From Entomospira culicis (GTDB lineage Bacteria; Spirochaetota; Spirochaetia; WRBN01): a stretch of DNA of 64,000 nt. The translations under genes and the position numbers were made by a program. Positions within the stretch are counted from its first letter, which is position 1. Every line of letters begins with the position of its first letter. The notes under the pieces are model-generated. The model was not told where the DNA came from and made no database searches. It worked only from the letters and a program-made list of their open reading frames with translations. This document shows, one piece after another, positions 34,622-43,058 of this stretch. The DNA lies in NCBI RefSeq assembly GCF_028748145.1, contig NZ_CP118181.1, forward strand, positions 565,433-629,432, written 5' to 3'.

Positions 34622-36064
34622 TTAAAGCTCTTCGTTGATATGAAAAATTGTACCCTTGTTCATAATTCCCTTTGGATCAAAGGCCTTCTTGAGTGTTTTG
34701 AGCATGTACAAGGATGAACCATACTCTTGCGCTAAGAAGTGGGTGCGGTGCTTTCCAACTCCATGATGATGACACATAGATCCACCTACTTTGAGTGTCT
34801 CCTCTACGATAATATTTTGAATTGGATCGTGATATTTGGTGCGTTCCTCTTGGGGTTCACACTTCATATCGTAGTAGTATACGAAGTAGAGATTAGTCCC
34901 GTTGATATAACTATGACTAGAGTGGGCACCTAACAGGGTGAGATCAGGAATCTCTTTACGGATGCGATCGATAGCATTTTTGTATAGGGGATAGACGTTA
35001 CTCCAGCTGGCGGAAACCTCGGTAGTAAAGCCACAATTGTTGGTCTCTTTAATCTCATCGCGCTCTTCTTGAACCTTTCTTTCATCCCAGTTAAGATTGT
35101 TAAACCAAGTTTCAATATAATGACTTTCCACCTGCTGAATGTTTAACTTGGCAACAATCTCCTCGATTGCGTTGCCTGTGGCTTGCGCGATTCCCTTAGG
35201 TCCCTCAGCCATAAAGATTAAGACACACTTATTTTGCGCAAAATGAGAAAAGTGATACGCTGCGTCTTCTGGTGAGTAAAGTCGCACAACAGAGGGGCGA
35301 TATCCAGCCGTAATCACATTATGAATAGCCTTAAAGCCAACTTCCATATCATCTAAAATATAGCCATAAAAGAGGTGATTTTCTGGATACCATTTAAAGA
35401 GCTTTACGGTTACTTCTGTAATAAAGCTAATGGCACCTTCGTTACCAATGACGATATGGCGAATGTCAGGACCAGCTGCGCGTCTTGGCACGTTTTTGAT
35501 ACGGCAAATTTCGCCATTAGGAAATACGCTCTCCAGACCAACAATCATATCTTCGATTCCACCATAGAGTGTCGAAAATTGCCCTATTGAGCGCGTGGCA
35601 GTCAGTCCGCCAAGCTGCGCGAGTGGCTTAGATTGCGGTGAGTGTCCTGTAGTAAACCCTAGAGCACGAACTTCATTTTCTAAAGTCTCCAGAACTACCC
35701 CACACTCAACGGTTGCTTCCATGTTATAGGTATCAATGTTTATGATTTTTTTCATGTTCGAACCATCTAGCACAATGGAATTTTCCACCGCTGTTTCTAA
35801 TCCACCCTCTGTCGCCGATCCACCAGTGCGTGGTACAACATTGATTTGGTGCTCGTTACAAAGCATTAAGATTGATGATACTTCCTGGCTATTCGTTGGT
35901 CGCACAATCGCTGCAGGCGTTGGCATGGAGTAGATCCCCCAAATCGTCTCCACCTTATAGTACCGATCTACACTATACTCTTTGAGGAGTGTTTCGTCGG
36001 TAATAACTTTTTCTTTAGAAAGAATATGGAGAAGCTTCTCTACGATTTCTGTTCGGTTTAACAT
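34622..36064 (-). CDS. FAD-linked oxidase (GlcD/alkyl-DHAP synthase-like)
   Basis: 480-residue flavoprotein of the VAO/PCMH family: N-terminal FAD-binding domain (AAIVRPTNSQEVSSILMLC, VVPRTGGSATEGGLE, GHSPQSKPLAQLGG) and a C-terminal oxidase domain with CHHHGVGKHR, as in alkylglycerone-phosphate synthase and D-lactate/glycolate oxidases. The ATG at 36064 has AAGGTGG 5 bases upstream. A promoter (TTGACA, 17 bp, TACAAT) lies at 36097-36125. First gene of the four-gene operon, so it probably oxidises the incoming hydroxy acid or polyol, but a lipid-ether role cannot be excluded. Confidence 0.82.
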   Translation of the reverse strand: MLNRTEIVEKLLHILSKEKVITDETLLKEYSVDRYYKVETIWGIYSMPTPAAIVRPTNSQEVSSILMLCNEHQINVVPRTGGSATEGGLETAVENSIVLDGSNMKKIINIDTYNMEATVECGVVLETLENEVRALGFTTGHSPQSKPLAQLGGLTATRSIGQFSTLYGGIEDMIVGLESVFPNGEICRIKNVPRRAAGPDIRHIVIGNEGAISFITEVTVKLFKWYPENHLFYGYILDDMEVGFKAIHNVITAGYRPSVVRLYSPEDAAYHFSHFAQNKCVLIFMAEGPKGIAQATGNAIEEIVAKLNIQQVESHYIETWFNNLNWDERKVQEERDEIKETNNCGFTTEVSASWSNVYPLYKNAIDRIRKEIPDLTLLGAHSSHSYINGTNLYFVYYYDMKCEPQEERTKYHDPIQNIIVEETLKVGGSMCHHHGVGKHRTHFLAQEYGSSLYMLKTLKKAFDPKGIMNKGTIFHINEEL

Positions 36065-36096
36065 GAATTCCACCTTTTTATTTAGTCTATAAATTC

Positions 36097-36125
36097 ATTG
36101 TAAACCGCACTTTTTTATTTGTCAA
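36097..36125 (-). promoter_or_regulatory. promoter of the oxidase-SDR-kinase-MFS operon
   Basis: On the minus strand, TTGACA (36120-36125), 17 bp, TACAAT (36097-36102), with a leader of about 25 bases carrying AAGGTGG. Confidence 0.75.
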
Positions 36126-36157
36126 GAAAAAATTAATTTTATTGGCTAATCGTTGGG

Positions 36158-36613
36158 TTATTCTCGTTGGTTTTTCAGTGAGCGTAAAAAGAGATTGAGC
36201 ATAAGATAGCCGATGGCGATAAAATAAAATTGTTCAGAAATACTTTTGATAGCGCCAAAAGTCAGGTAGATATAGAGCCCAGTAAACGACGACTGATAGA
36301 TAAGCCAGAGTGCGATCCCCACTAAGCCCACGGCACTCAGATAGGGTGTGAAGGTGGCTGGGATCTTGTGAAAAAAAGATAAAATCCTTATTAAAAGATA
36401 GGCAATAACCAGCATCGGCATGGCTAAGATACTCAAGATAAGTAATTGCGAGAGCAAATCGCCCAACGTAACCCAGAGGGTGGCATTGGGTAGCTGTGGT
36501 TCTAACCAGAGGGCAAGGCGTCTCTGCGCGATGCTCAAGAGAACACTAAGGGCAAAGGCATTCAAAATTGTTTGCACAACTATTTTTGTGATAGTAAGGA
36601 TTTTTTCAAACAC
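36158..36613 (-). CDS. small integral membrane protein of unknown function
   Basis: 151-residue protein with four hydrophobic segments and few charged residues between them. It starts with GTG overlapping the TAG stop of dnaE (TAGTG), so its translation depends on dnaE. No family recognised; perhaps a simple membrane-stress or transport-related protein of spirochaetes. Confidence 0.65.
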   Translation of the reverse strand: MFEKILTITKIVVQTILNAFALSVLLSIAQRRLALWLEPQLPNATLWVTLGDLLSQLLILSILAMPMLVIAYLLIRILSFFHKIPATFTPYLSAVGLVGIALWLIYQSSFTGLYIYLTFGAIKSISEQFYFIAIGYLMLNLFLRSLKNQRE

Positions 36614-39600
36614 TAAAAAGCTACCTCCGTCTCTTCAATTAGATCGCTCTTAAGCTCTAGCCATAGGGGGTCAATGGTTAGGTTAGCACTAACTTGCATG
36701 CCTTCAATCGGCAAGGTGATGCCCTCTTTTCCACCAATAATGATCTTAACATGGAGTGCACCTTCATGTTTTTGTAGGAGAAATTTTAAGCTACTAATGT
36801 TCTTTTGGTTAATTGCCTGCTCTTTGAGATAGATGTATATGGCTTGGGCGGGACGCTCGGAGTGGGTTGTGGTATCCGTAGGGCAACTTTTGATAGGGAA
36901 AACGTCATCATTTTCTTCTGGTACAAAGATATGTTCCACCAAAAGCTGGGCATCAGCTCCGCGATCTAGTTCGATTTTTCCTTGTACGCCCAGTGCTTTG
37001 CCTTCACGCGCTTTGAGTAGTTTATCGTTATCTGGCGTTAAGATTTTGGAGAAGAGGACAATGGTAATGCTCCCGTTAAAATCTTCAAGGGTGGCACTTG
37101 CCATCAGCGAGCCCTTCTTGGTGGGGCGAATGCTCAAGTGTTTCATTAATCCAATGACGGTATAGATGTTCTGTTTTGAGCTCTGTTCAAGTTCCAAAAG
37201 ATTAATATTTTGTTGACGCTCCCAAGCCCGACGATACGGCTCTAGCGGGTGTCCAGAGACATAAAACCCTAAAATTTCATGTTCCAGTGCGAGGATTTCT
37301 TCGGCAGTGAGGATATTCGATTGGTGATTTCCCTCTGCATCCTCTTCATAATCGGGCATATCAGTATAGGCGAAGGGCGCATAGCTGGGTGCCTCCATTT
37401 GATCGAAAAGGGAGTTCTCCTGAGTGTCGATATTGGCGATTTTTGTTGCCCAATCACAGGCTTTGTTCGCATGATAGCGCAAAAAACTGCGGGTGCGATC
37501 GGGTTCAATTTTGTCAAATAATCCTGCCAAGATGAGCGTCTCCACCACGCGCTTATTCGGTGCGACGTTCTGCTTGGCAAGCTCCTCTAAAAAGTGAATG
37601 AAGGAGGTGAAGGCTCCGATATTCTCTCGCACACGGATAATATCGCCAGCAGCTGCCTCGCCCAATCCTTTCATACCCAATAGACCGTAGTAGATCTTGC
37701 CTTCACGCGCGGTAAATTTTCCCTCACTATGGTTGATTTCTGGTGGAAAGATGGGAATGCCCATCGATCGGGTTTCGTCAAGCGCTCGCATAAAGGATTT
37801 GGGTGAGCTATTCATCTCGTTGCTTAAGTTGGCCGCCATAAATTGTGCTGGGTAGTGGGCTTTAAGGTAGGCGGTTTGGTAGGCGATAATCGAATAGGCA
37901 GCAGCGTGGCTCTTGTTAAATCCATAGCCAGCAAAGGGTAGGAGAATTTGAAAGAGTTCGGCGGCAGCCTCTCTGGTGTGTCCGTTTTGTATGGCTCCTT
38001 CGATAAAGATCTGCTCTTGCTTGTCCATCTCCTCTTTCTTCTTTTTACCCATTGCACGACGCAAGAGGTCTGCCCCGCCAAGGGAGTAGCCCGCATAGAT
38101 TTGGGCAACTTGCATAACTTGCTCTTGGTAGACGATAACGCCATAAGTAGGCTTGAGGATCTCCTTGAGCGAGGGGTGGAAGTATTTCACCCGACTTGGA
38201 TTGCGCTTACCCTTAATGAAAGCAGGAATAAATTGCATGGGGCCAGGGCGATAGAGGGCATTTAAGGCGATAAGATCCTCAATGCTACTGGGTTGCGCAT
38301 CTTTAAGAATTTTCTGCATGCCTTCACTTTCAAATTGAAAGATGGCGTGGGTGCGTCCCTCGCAGAAGAGTTTAAAGGTGAGGGCATCGTCTTCGGGGAT
38401 ACGATCGATGTGGAAGTCGGGTTGCTCTTTACGGATCATGGCGACGGTGTTGTCGATGATGGAGAGCGTTTTAAGCCCAAGAAAGTCCATCTTTACTAGC
38501 CCACAATCTTCAATAATTTTACTCTCGAACGCGGTGTTGATCGAGCCAGAGCGCTGGTCAAAAATGAGCGGTACGTACTCAACCACGGGAGATTTTCCAA
38601 TCACCTTGCCACAAGCATGCGTACCAATATGGCGCGTGAGCCCTTCAATTTTGGCGGCAACATCAAAGAGTTGTTTGTAGGATCCGCCCTGTTGATAGAG
38701 GCTCTTGAGGTAGGGATTATAGGTGCGCGCCGTGGTTACATTGAGTTTAACATCTTGCTCCTCAGGTAGCGCGGTCTCGTCAACAGCCTTGGTAATCTTG
38801 AGGCTCTCGTCAAAGGCGATATCCAAGACACGGGCAACGTCTTTGAGGGCAGCCTTGGTGGCGAGCGTCCCAAAGGTTGTGATGCCCGCGACGTGATCGG
38901 CGCCATACTTTTCGGTAACATAGGCGACCACTTCATCCCGACGGTCGTCGTTAAAGTCGATATCAAAGTCGGGCATGCTGACGCGCTCGGGGTTGAGAAA
39001 GCGTTCAAAAAGAAGGTTGTACTTGATCGGATCCACATCGGTAATCTTGAGGGCGTAGGCCACCAGCGATCCTGCCCCCGATCCACGTCCTGGCCCTACG
39101 GAGATGTCGTGGCGTTTTGCCCAGTCGATAAAGTCCCAGACGATGAGAAAGTAGCCAGAAAATTGCATTGAAGCGATCGTCTCAATTTCAAATTCGGCGC
39201 GTTGGCTTAGTTCCGGCGTAACTTCGGGGTATCGTTCTTTTAACCCAGCAAAGACGAGGTGCCTTAGGTATTCGGTCGGGTTGGCAAAGGGTTCGGGGAT
39301 GGTGTATTCGGGGAGAATGGGGCCACTCTCGGGGATAACTAAGTTACATTTATTGGCAAGTTCAACGGTGTTGGTGAGTGCTTCGGGCACGTCGCTAAAG
39401 AGGGCGTACATCTCTTCTGCCGAGCGAAAGTAGCAATTGTCGGCGGCGCTCATTCGGCTACTATCCTTGAGTTTACGTTGGGTTCCTATACATATTAGTA
39501 TATCGTTGGTCTCTTTGTCTTCGGGCTCGAGGTAGTGAATGTCGTTGGTGGCGATGAGGGGAATACCCGTCTCCTTGGCAAGTTGAACCATGAGATGGCG

Positions 39601-40155
39601 TACACGTTGCTCTTCGCTATAGCCGTGATCTTGAATTTCCAAATAGAAGTTACCCTCCCCAAAGAGCTCTTGGTAGAAGAGGGCGCGTTCTTTTGCAACT
39701 TCATAGCGATTGCGTAAGAGGTGTTGAGCGATTTCGCCACCTAGACAGGCGCTAGAGCAGATTAAGCCTTCGTGGTGAGATTGGAGGAGGGCGTCGTCGA
39801 TGCGTGGACGGTGATAGAAGCCGTCGATGGAGGCCTGACTGGTGAGGTAGAGTAGATTTTTATAGCCAGTTTCGTCTTTACAGAAGAGGCACATATGGTA
39901 GTAACGGCTCTCTTTGTCTTTGATCTGTCTCCCTTTGGGTGCGATGTAAACCTCACACCCGATGATCGGTTTTATGCCTGCTTTTTGGCAGGCTTTTTGG
40001 AAGTATAATGCGCCAAACATATTGCCATGGTCGGTCAGGGCGATGGCGCTCATGCCAGATTGAGCGGTCTTTTTTGCGAGATCGGCAACACGGATAGAGC
40101 CATCTAGGAGAGAAAATTCGGAGTGATTATGTAAGTGAACAAAAGGATATTCCAT
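36613..40155 (-). CDS. dnaE: DNA polymerase III alpha subunit
   Basis: 1180-residue replicative polymerase, DnaE1 type. The N-terminal PHP domain has HNHSEFSLLDG and ALTDHGNMFGAL. The polymerase core has GPGRGSGAGSLVAYAL and PDFDIDFNDDRRDEV, whose paired Asp are catalytic. The RPGPMQFIP and YQEQVMQVA motifs follow, then the helix-hairpin-helix region and an OB-fold (IYTVIGLMKHLSIRPTKKGSLMA). The length fits the family. The promoter at 40162-40190 ends 6 bases before the ATG, so the mRNA may be leaderless, although AAAGGG sits in that gap. Confidence 0.96.
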   Translation of the reverse strand: MEYPFVHLHNHSEFSLLDGSIRVADLAKKTAQSGMSAIALTDHGNMFGALYFQKACQKAGIKPIIGCEVYIAPKGRQIKDKESRYYHMCLFCKDETGYKNLLYLTSQASIDGFYHRPRIDDALLQSHHEGLICSSACLGGEIAQHLLRNRYEVAKERALFYQELFGEGNFYLEIQDHGYSEEQRVRHLMVQLAKETGIPLIATNDIHYLEPEDKETNDILICIGTQRKLKDSSRMSAADNCYFRSAEEMYALFSDVPEALTNTVELANKCNLVIPESGPILPEYTIPEPFANPTEYLRHLVFAGLKERYPEVTPELSQRAEFEIETIASMQFSGYFLIVWDFIDWAKRHDISVGPGRGSGAGSLVAYALKITDVDPIKYNLLFERFLNPERVSMPDFDIDFNDDRRDEVVAYVTEKYGADHVAGITTFGTLATKAALKDVARVLDIAFDESLKITKAVDETALPEEQDVKLNVTTARTYNPYLKSLYQQGGSYKQLFDVAAKIEGLTRHIGTHACGKVIGKSPVVEYVPLIFDQRSGSINTAFESKIIEDCGLVKMDFLGLKTLSIIDNTVAMIRKEQPDFHIDRIPEDDALTFKLFCEGRTHAIFQFESEGMQKILKDAQPSSIEDLIALNALYRPGPMQFIPAFIKGKRNPSRVKYFHPSLKEILKPTYGVIVYQEQVMQVAQIYAGYSLGGADLLRRAMGKKKKEEMDKQEQIFIEGAIQNGHTREAAAELFQILLPFAGYGFNKSHAAAYSIIAYQTAYLKAHYPAQFMAANLSNEMNSSPKSFMRALDETRSMGIPIFPPEINHSEGKFTAREGKIYYGLLGMKGLGEAAAGDIIRVRENIGAFTSFIHFLEELAKQNVAPNKRVVETLILAGLFDKIEPDRTRSFLRYHANKACDWATKIANIDTQENSLFDQMEAPSYAPFAYTDMPDYEEDAEGNHQSNILTAEEILALEHEILGFYVSGHPLEPYRRAWERQQNINLLELEQSSKQNIYTVIGLMKHLSIRPTKKGSLMASATLEDFNGSITIVLFSKILTPDNDKLLKAREGKALGVQGKIELDRGADAQLLVEHIFVPEENDDVFPIKSCPTDTTTHSERPAQAIYIYLKEQAINQKNISSLKFLLQKHEGALHVKIIIGGKEGITLPIEGMQVSANLTIDPLWLELKSDLIEETEVAF

Positions 40156-40161
40156 CCCTTT

Positions 40162-40190
40162 ATTATAGCAAGAACCCCAATGAATTCCAA
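40162..40190 (-). promoter_or_regulatory. dnaE promoter, leaderless arrangement
   Basis: On the minus strand, TTGGAA (40185-40190), 17 bp, perfect TATAAT (40162-40167), then AAAGGG and the ATG. The -35 region overlaps the loop of an upstream hairpin. Confidence 0.65.
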
Positions 40191-40200
40191 GGGGGTTCTT
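40170..40200 (-). terminator. hairpin after the carbonic anhydrase gene
   Basis: Nine-bp stem AAGAACCCC / GGGGTTCTT (arms 40192-40200 and 40170-40178), 13-base loop, little T run. It probably ends the carbonic anhydrase transcript, although it overlaps the dnaE promoter. Confidence 0.45.
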
Positions 40201-40236
40201 AGTGATTTCTAGAAATGTTCGTTGGATTTTACAGAA

Positions 40237-41082
40237 TTATTTGAGACCTTCTGCATTGGCATTGAGTAATGCGCGGCCATTGAGTGGTTGGGTGTGGCGG
40301 GCGGTGTTGTTGTAATGCTCGTGAGCGCGGTAGGCAGCGAGTTGCTCTGCGGAGATCTCGATAGGTTGCGCGAAGACTTGCCATTCAACATTTTCGGTGA
40401 GAGGTGGGGTGGTAAGCGATCCTAGATAGTGGAAGTAGTTGAGGTTGGTGGGGAAGAGTGGGGTTACATCGAGGGTAGCAGGTGCGGTGGAGGGATCTTT
40501 AAGGGCGTCAAGAAGCACTTGGAAGGTAGGATTGAACGCACCCTCTTTGATGAGCACACCCAATACAGCAAGACGACCACTTTGAGAGATGTGTACAAAG
40601 TGCAACTCGAGATCGTAGGTGATGCCATCAACAACGTGCTCGGCTGGGCTGTGGAAGTGGAATTGAATTAGGTCAAAACTACGTCCATTGATGGTGGTGT
40701 TGCTAGCAACTTCGGCAAAGAGCGTGGTCTTCTCATCGGTGACCGACTTGAGGCTGATATTCTTGTACATATCGATAAGACCACTGTCGCGCATCGGTAC
40801 AGCATCGCTAGACTTAATCTGGATAGGCGATTGGGTATGTCCTGCGACAACCTCCCAAGTATCTTGGGTGTTATGGCTGTAACCGTAGCTCTCTACCTCG
40901 CCATCTTTTAGCTTAAGGTCTGAGTGCTCATAAGAGATAACGCCACCCTTCTTCTCTTTTTTTGTAGACGAATCGTTATTGCTACCAGTAGGCTGACAAC
41001 TAAACAATAAACCACCAATAAGCAACGCCATAAGCGACAACTTAAGCTTACCGGCGCTAAGGTGTGATGCAAATTTCTTCAT
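40237..41082 (-). CDS. alpha-carbonic anhydrase lipoprotein
   Basis: 281-residue enzyme that interconverts CO2 and bicarbonate in the periplasm. Signal peptide with lipobox LLFSC (lipid Cys about residue 29), then a Ser/Lys-rich linker. The alpha-class domain shows SPIQI, the zinc-ligand segment FHFHSPAEHVVDG with the third His in ELHFVH, and the C-terminal YLGSLTTPPLTENVEW. All key residues are present. A clear GAGGAGAAG ribosome site precedes the ATG; a promoter (TTGACT, 17 bp, TATCTT) lies at 41128-41156. Confidence 0.93.
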   Translation of the reverse strand: MKKFASHLSAGKLKLSLMALLIGGLLFSCQPTGSNNDSSTKKEKKGGVISYEHSDLKLKDGEVESYGYSHNTQDTWEVVAGHTQSPIQIKSSDAVPMRDSGLIDMYKNISLKSVTDEKTTLFAEVASNTTINGRSFDLIQFHFHSPAEHVVDGITYDLELHFVHISQSGRLAVLGVLIKEGAFNPTFQVLLDALKDPSTAPATLDVTPLFPTNLNYFHYLGSLTTPPLTENVEWQVFAQPIEISAEQLAAYRAHEHYNNTARHTQPLNGRALLNANAEGLK

Positions 41083-41127
41083 TTTCTTCTCCTCACATAA
41101 AAGTGCATTATAAGTTTCTCTTTATCT

Positions 41128-41156
41128 AAGATAATCTATATTAAAGCGATAGTCAA
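41128..41156 (-). promoter_or_regulatory. promoter of the carbonic anhydrase gene
   Basis: On the minus strand, TTGACT (41151-41156), 17 bp, TATCTT (41128-41133). The 312-base divergent spacer 41083-41394 also holds the TM2-gene promoter; nothing else is seen in it. Confidence 0.45.
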
Positions 41157-41332
41157 GCTCTCTTGGACGATAATGTGAAAATTCGGCAAGAACATAGTGA
41201 TGTGAGATAGCTTTGTCGAGGTGAATCGTTTTTTTTGCAAAGGTTAATTTTTTACATGAAGATGAAAGAAGCGGATAGCATAAAAAGACAGAATAAAAGT
41301 TATGTAAAATATATTATTCTTATATTCTAACC

Positions 41333-41361
41333 TTGTATTTCTCTTAAGGTTCATGTATAAT
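41333..41361 (+). promoter_or_regulatory. promoter of the TM2-domain gene
   Basis: TTGTAT (41333-41338), 17 bp, perfect TATAAT (41356-41361); the ATG at 41395 follows an AAGGAG site. Confidence 0.65.
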
Positions 41362-41394
41362 GAAGCCATTATTTTATATCCTAAGGAGTTTTTT

Positions 41395-41673
41395 ATGAAT
41401 GAAAAACCACAGCAGTATAACAAGATTTTGTTGCTTCTTTTAGTCTATTTTTTGGGCATGTTTGGCGTGCACCAATTTTTAGCCGGTCAGCAACGTCGTG
41501 GCGTGCTCTATTTAGCCCTTAGCCTAGGCGCTATTCTCATGGCGTATCTCCGCCCCTTCTTAGCCTTTTTTCTGATCTTAGCACTTACCGTCTTGCTCAT
41601 TATTGATTTTGTGAAGATTATCCAAGGGAAATTCTACCATATCAAGGGATACTCCTTGGTAGAGGGCTACTAA
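41395..41673 (+). CDS. TM2 domain-containing membrane protein
   Basis: 92-residue protein with the TM2 pattern: a first helix ending YFLGMFGVHQFLAGQQRRGVLYL (Gly-x-x-Gly-x-His, then Arg-x-Gly) and a second helix, then a short tail. TM2 proteins are small membrane proteins of unclear function. I start it at MNEKPQQ, which has AAGGAG 9 bases upstream, not at the upstream in-frame ATG at 41353, which lies before the -10 box. Confidence 0.82.
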   Translation: MNEKPQQYNKILLLLLVYFLGMFGVHQFLAGQQRRGVLYLALSLGAILMAYLRPFLAFFLILALTVLLIIDFVKIIQGKFYHIKGYSLVEGY

Positions 41674-41718
41674 CATGCGTCATAAGCGTAAACGCGTAAA
41701 AAAGTGAGGAGAAGAGAG

Positions 41719-42081
41719 ATGAAACAATGGTTGGTTTTTATAGCAGGTATGGTAATGGTAGGGTGTGTACCACAAGAGCAAGCAAAAGAGCGTGCATCGC
41801 AGCCGATAGTATCCACAGAAGAGCAGCTAATGGAAAGTGGAGAGCATCTTAGCGAGGCATCAAACTACTTGGATGATATTGCTAATGAGTTTGAGGAGAA
41901 TGCTAATGACTTCGATTTAGCAGCAGAGCAAGCTAGAGATCCTGCAATGGCAGAATATTTTAGAGGAAAAGCAGCTAGAAATAGAGAGGAGGCGGCTATT
42001 TTTAGAGCTAGGTCAGAGGCGATGCAGCGCGAAGCTAATCGGGCCTCGGATGTAGCTAATGATAGATCGATAGATGAGTAG
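41719..42081 (+). CDS. small lipoprotein, helical
   Basis: 120-residue lipoprotein starting MKQWLVFIAGMVMVGC (lipid Cys about residue 16). The mature part is highly charged and helical, with Glu/Ala/Asn/Arg-rich stretches such as FEENANDFDLAAEQARD, likely a coiled coil in the periplasm. A GAGGAGAAGAGAG tract precedes the ATG. The next gene encodes a short protein with nearly the same signal peptide. No known family. Confidence 0.7.
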   Translation: MKQWLVFIAGMVMVGCVPQEQAKERASQPIVSTEEQLMESGEHLSEASNYLDDIANEFEENANDFDLAAEQARDPAMAEYFRGKAARNREEAAIFRARSEAMQREANRASDVANDRSIDE

Positions 42082-42126
42082 CGTCCTTATTGGTATCACG
42101 TTGAATACGCGTAAAGGAGGAGAGAG

Positions 42127-42258
42127 ATGAAACAATGGTTGGCTTTTGTTGTGGCGATGGTGATGAGTCTTGGGGTAGGCTCTTGCCAATCTGTGGATAA
42201 GAGCGCCTCTGAGCCGATATCGGAGTTGCACTGGATGAAGGAAGCGCTTCGCTTATAG
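42127..42258 (+). CDS. 43-residue lipoprotein, short paralogue of the preceding gene
   Basis: Starts MKQWLAFVVAMVMSLGVGSC, close to the signal peptide of the gene upstream, with a lipid Cys at about residue 20. It then reads QSVDKSASEPISEL, matching the start of the upstream mature protein (ASQPIVSTEEQL) before ending at LRL. AAAGGAGGAGAGAG provides a strong ribosome site. It is either a truncated duplicate or a genuine very small lipoprotein. Confidence 0.6.
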   Translation: MKQWLAFVVAMVMSLGVGSCQSVDKSASEPISELHWMKEALRL

Positions 42259-42272
42259 GACTGTTAGCAGGA

Positions 42273-42331
42273 TAAATATAAATTAAATACAAAATTTTTA
42301 CATTAAAAATTTTGTATTTAATTTATATTTA
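42273..42331. repeat. perfect 28-bp inverted repeat with 3-base loop
   Basis: Left arm 42273-42300, loop CAT, right arm 42304-42331; all 28 pairs match. The sequence is almost only A and T. The right arm is the last coding part of the hcpR gene, and T runs lie on both sides, so it can act as a bidirectional terminator for the two convergent genes. Confidence 0.9.
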
Positions 42332-42981
42332 TTTTTTTCTCTATTAAAAATATTATCTCTTTCCATTGCATTGAGTAGTCGAGATAAAAAGGATCTATTG
42401 ACAGATAAATAATCAGCTAACTCCTCATGCGTTTTAAAAGGTAAAGTAATCCAATCTTCTCCACAATAATAAAATTGCAAAAGTGTAATCATTGACATTT
42501 TTAATGTTGGTTGTGCTAAAACGTAAAGTTTTTTTTGTAAAAAAATAATTTTTTCAGCAAGAGATTTTGTTAGATATTGGTGATATCGCGCAATGAGATC
42601 TTTCTGTATGGGTGATGTTGTGGAATTGGTTGGATGATAATTCATCCATAAAATATTACTTTTTTGTTGGGACTTTATTGTAACTTGACTTATATGTTTT
42701 CCGGTAATCACAAAGGCTTCGCCTAGCATCTGTGCGGGATGAATAACATTAAGTAACCGTGGTGTCTCTTCGCATATTGTGTGGTAAAGCATGAGTTTGC
42801 CACTGATAAGAATCCCGATGTAATTTAGTGGATCGCCTTGCTGTAAAATTATTTGATCTTTAGCGTACTTTTTTTGTTTTACGTTTAGCAATGAAAAAAT
42901 TTCTCCTAATTCTTCGCTATTAAATTGGTTAAAAACAATATTTTGCTTAAGGATTTGTATTATTTCTAAAGAAAACAACAT
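42298..42981 (-). CDS. hcpR: Crp/Fnr family regulator, probable HcpR
   Basis: 227-residue regulator with an N-terminal cyclic-nucleotide-like sensor domain (IILQQGDPLNYIGILISGKLMLYHT, EAFVITG) and a C-terminal winged helix-turn-helix (THEELADYLSVNRSFLSRLLNAMERDNIF). No Fnr-type Cys cluster is present. It is divergent from hcp, with a palindrome between them, the usual arrangement of HcpR, a nitrosative-stress activator of hcp. I choose the ATG at 42981; upstream in-frame residues would cover the operator and the hcp promoter. There is no ribosome site, and a -10 like TACATT lies 9 bases before the ATG. Confidence 0.78.
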   Translation of the reverse strand: MLFSLEIIQILKQNIVFNQFNSEELGEIFSLLNVKQKKYAKDQIILQQGDPLNYIGILISGKLMLYHTICEETPRLLNVIHPAQMLGEAFVITGKHISQVTIKSQQKSNILWMNYHPTNSTTSPIQKDLIARYHQYLTKSLAEKIIFLQKKLYVLAQPTLKMSMITLLQFYYCGEDWITLPFKTHEELADYLSVNRSFLSRLLNAMERDNIFNREKNKYKLNTKFLM

Positions 42982-42983
42982 AT

Positions 42984-42999
42984 TGTTACAAATGTAACA
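42984..42999. promoter_or_regulatory. probable HcpR operator
   Basis: Perfect inverted repeat TGTTACA-AA-TGTAACA, 2 bases from the hcpR start codon. Its centre (42991.5) lies 41.5 bases before the start predicted from a TAGGAT -10 (43021-43026) for hcp, the classic position for Crp-type activation; binding there would also cover hcpR itself. Confidence 0.75.
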
Positions 43000-43058
43000 T
43001 ACAAAAATAAAAAAATCAAGTAGGATAGAGTTACTATTGTCAATATTGGAGGATTTAA

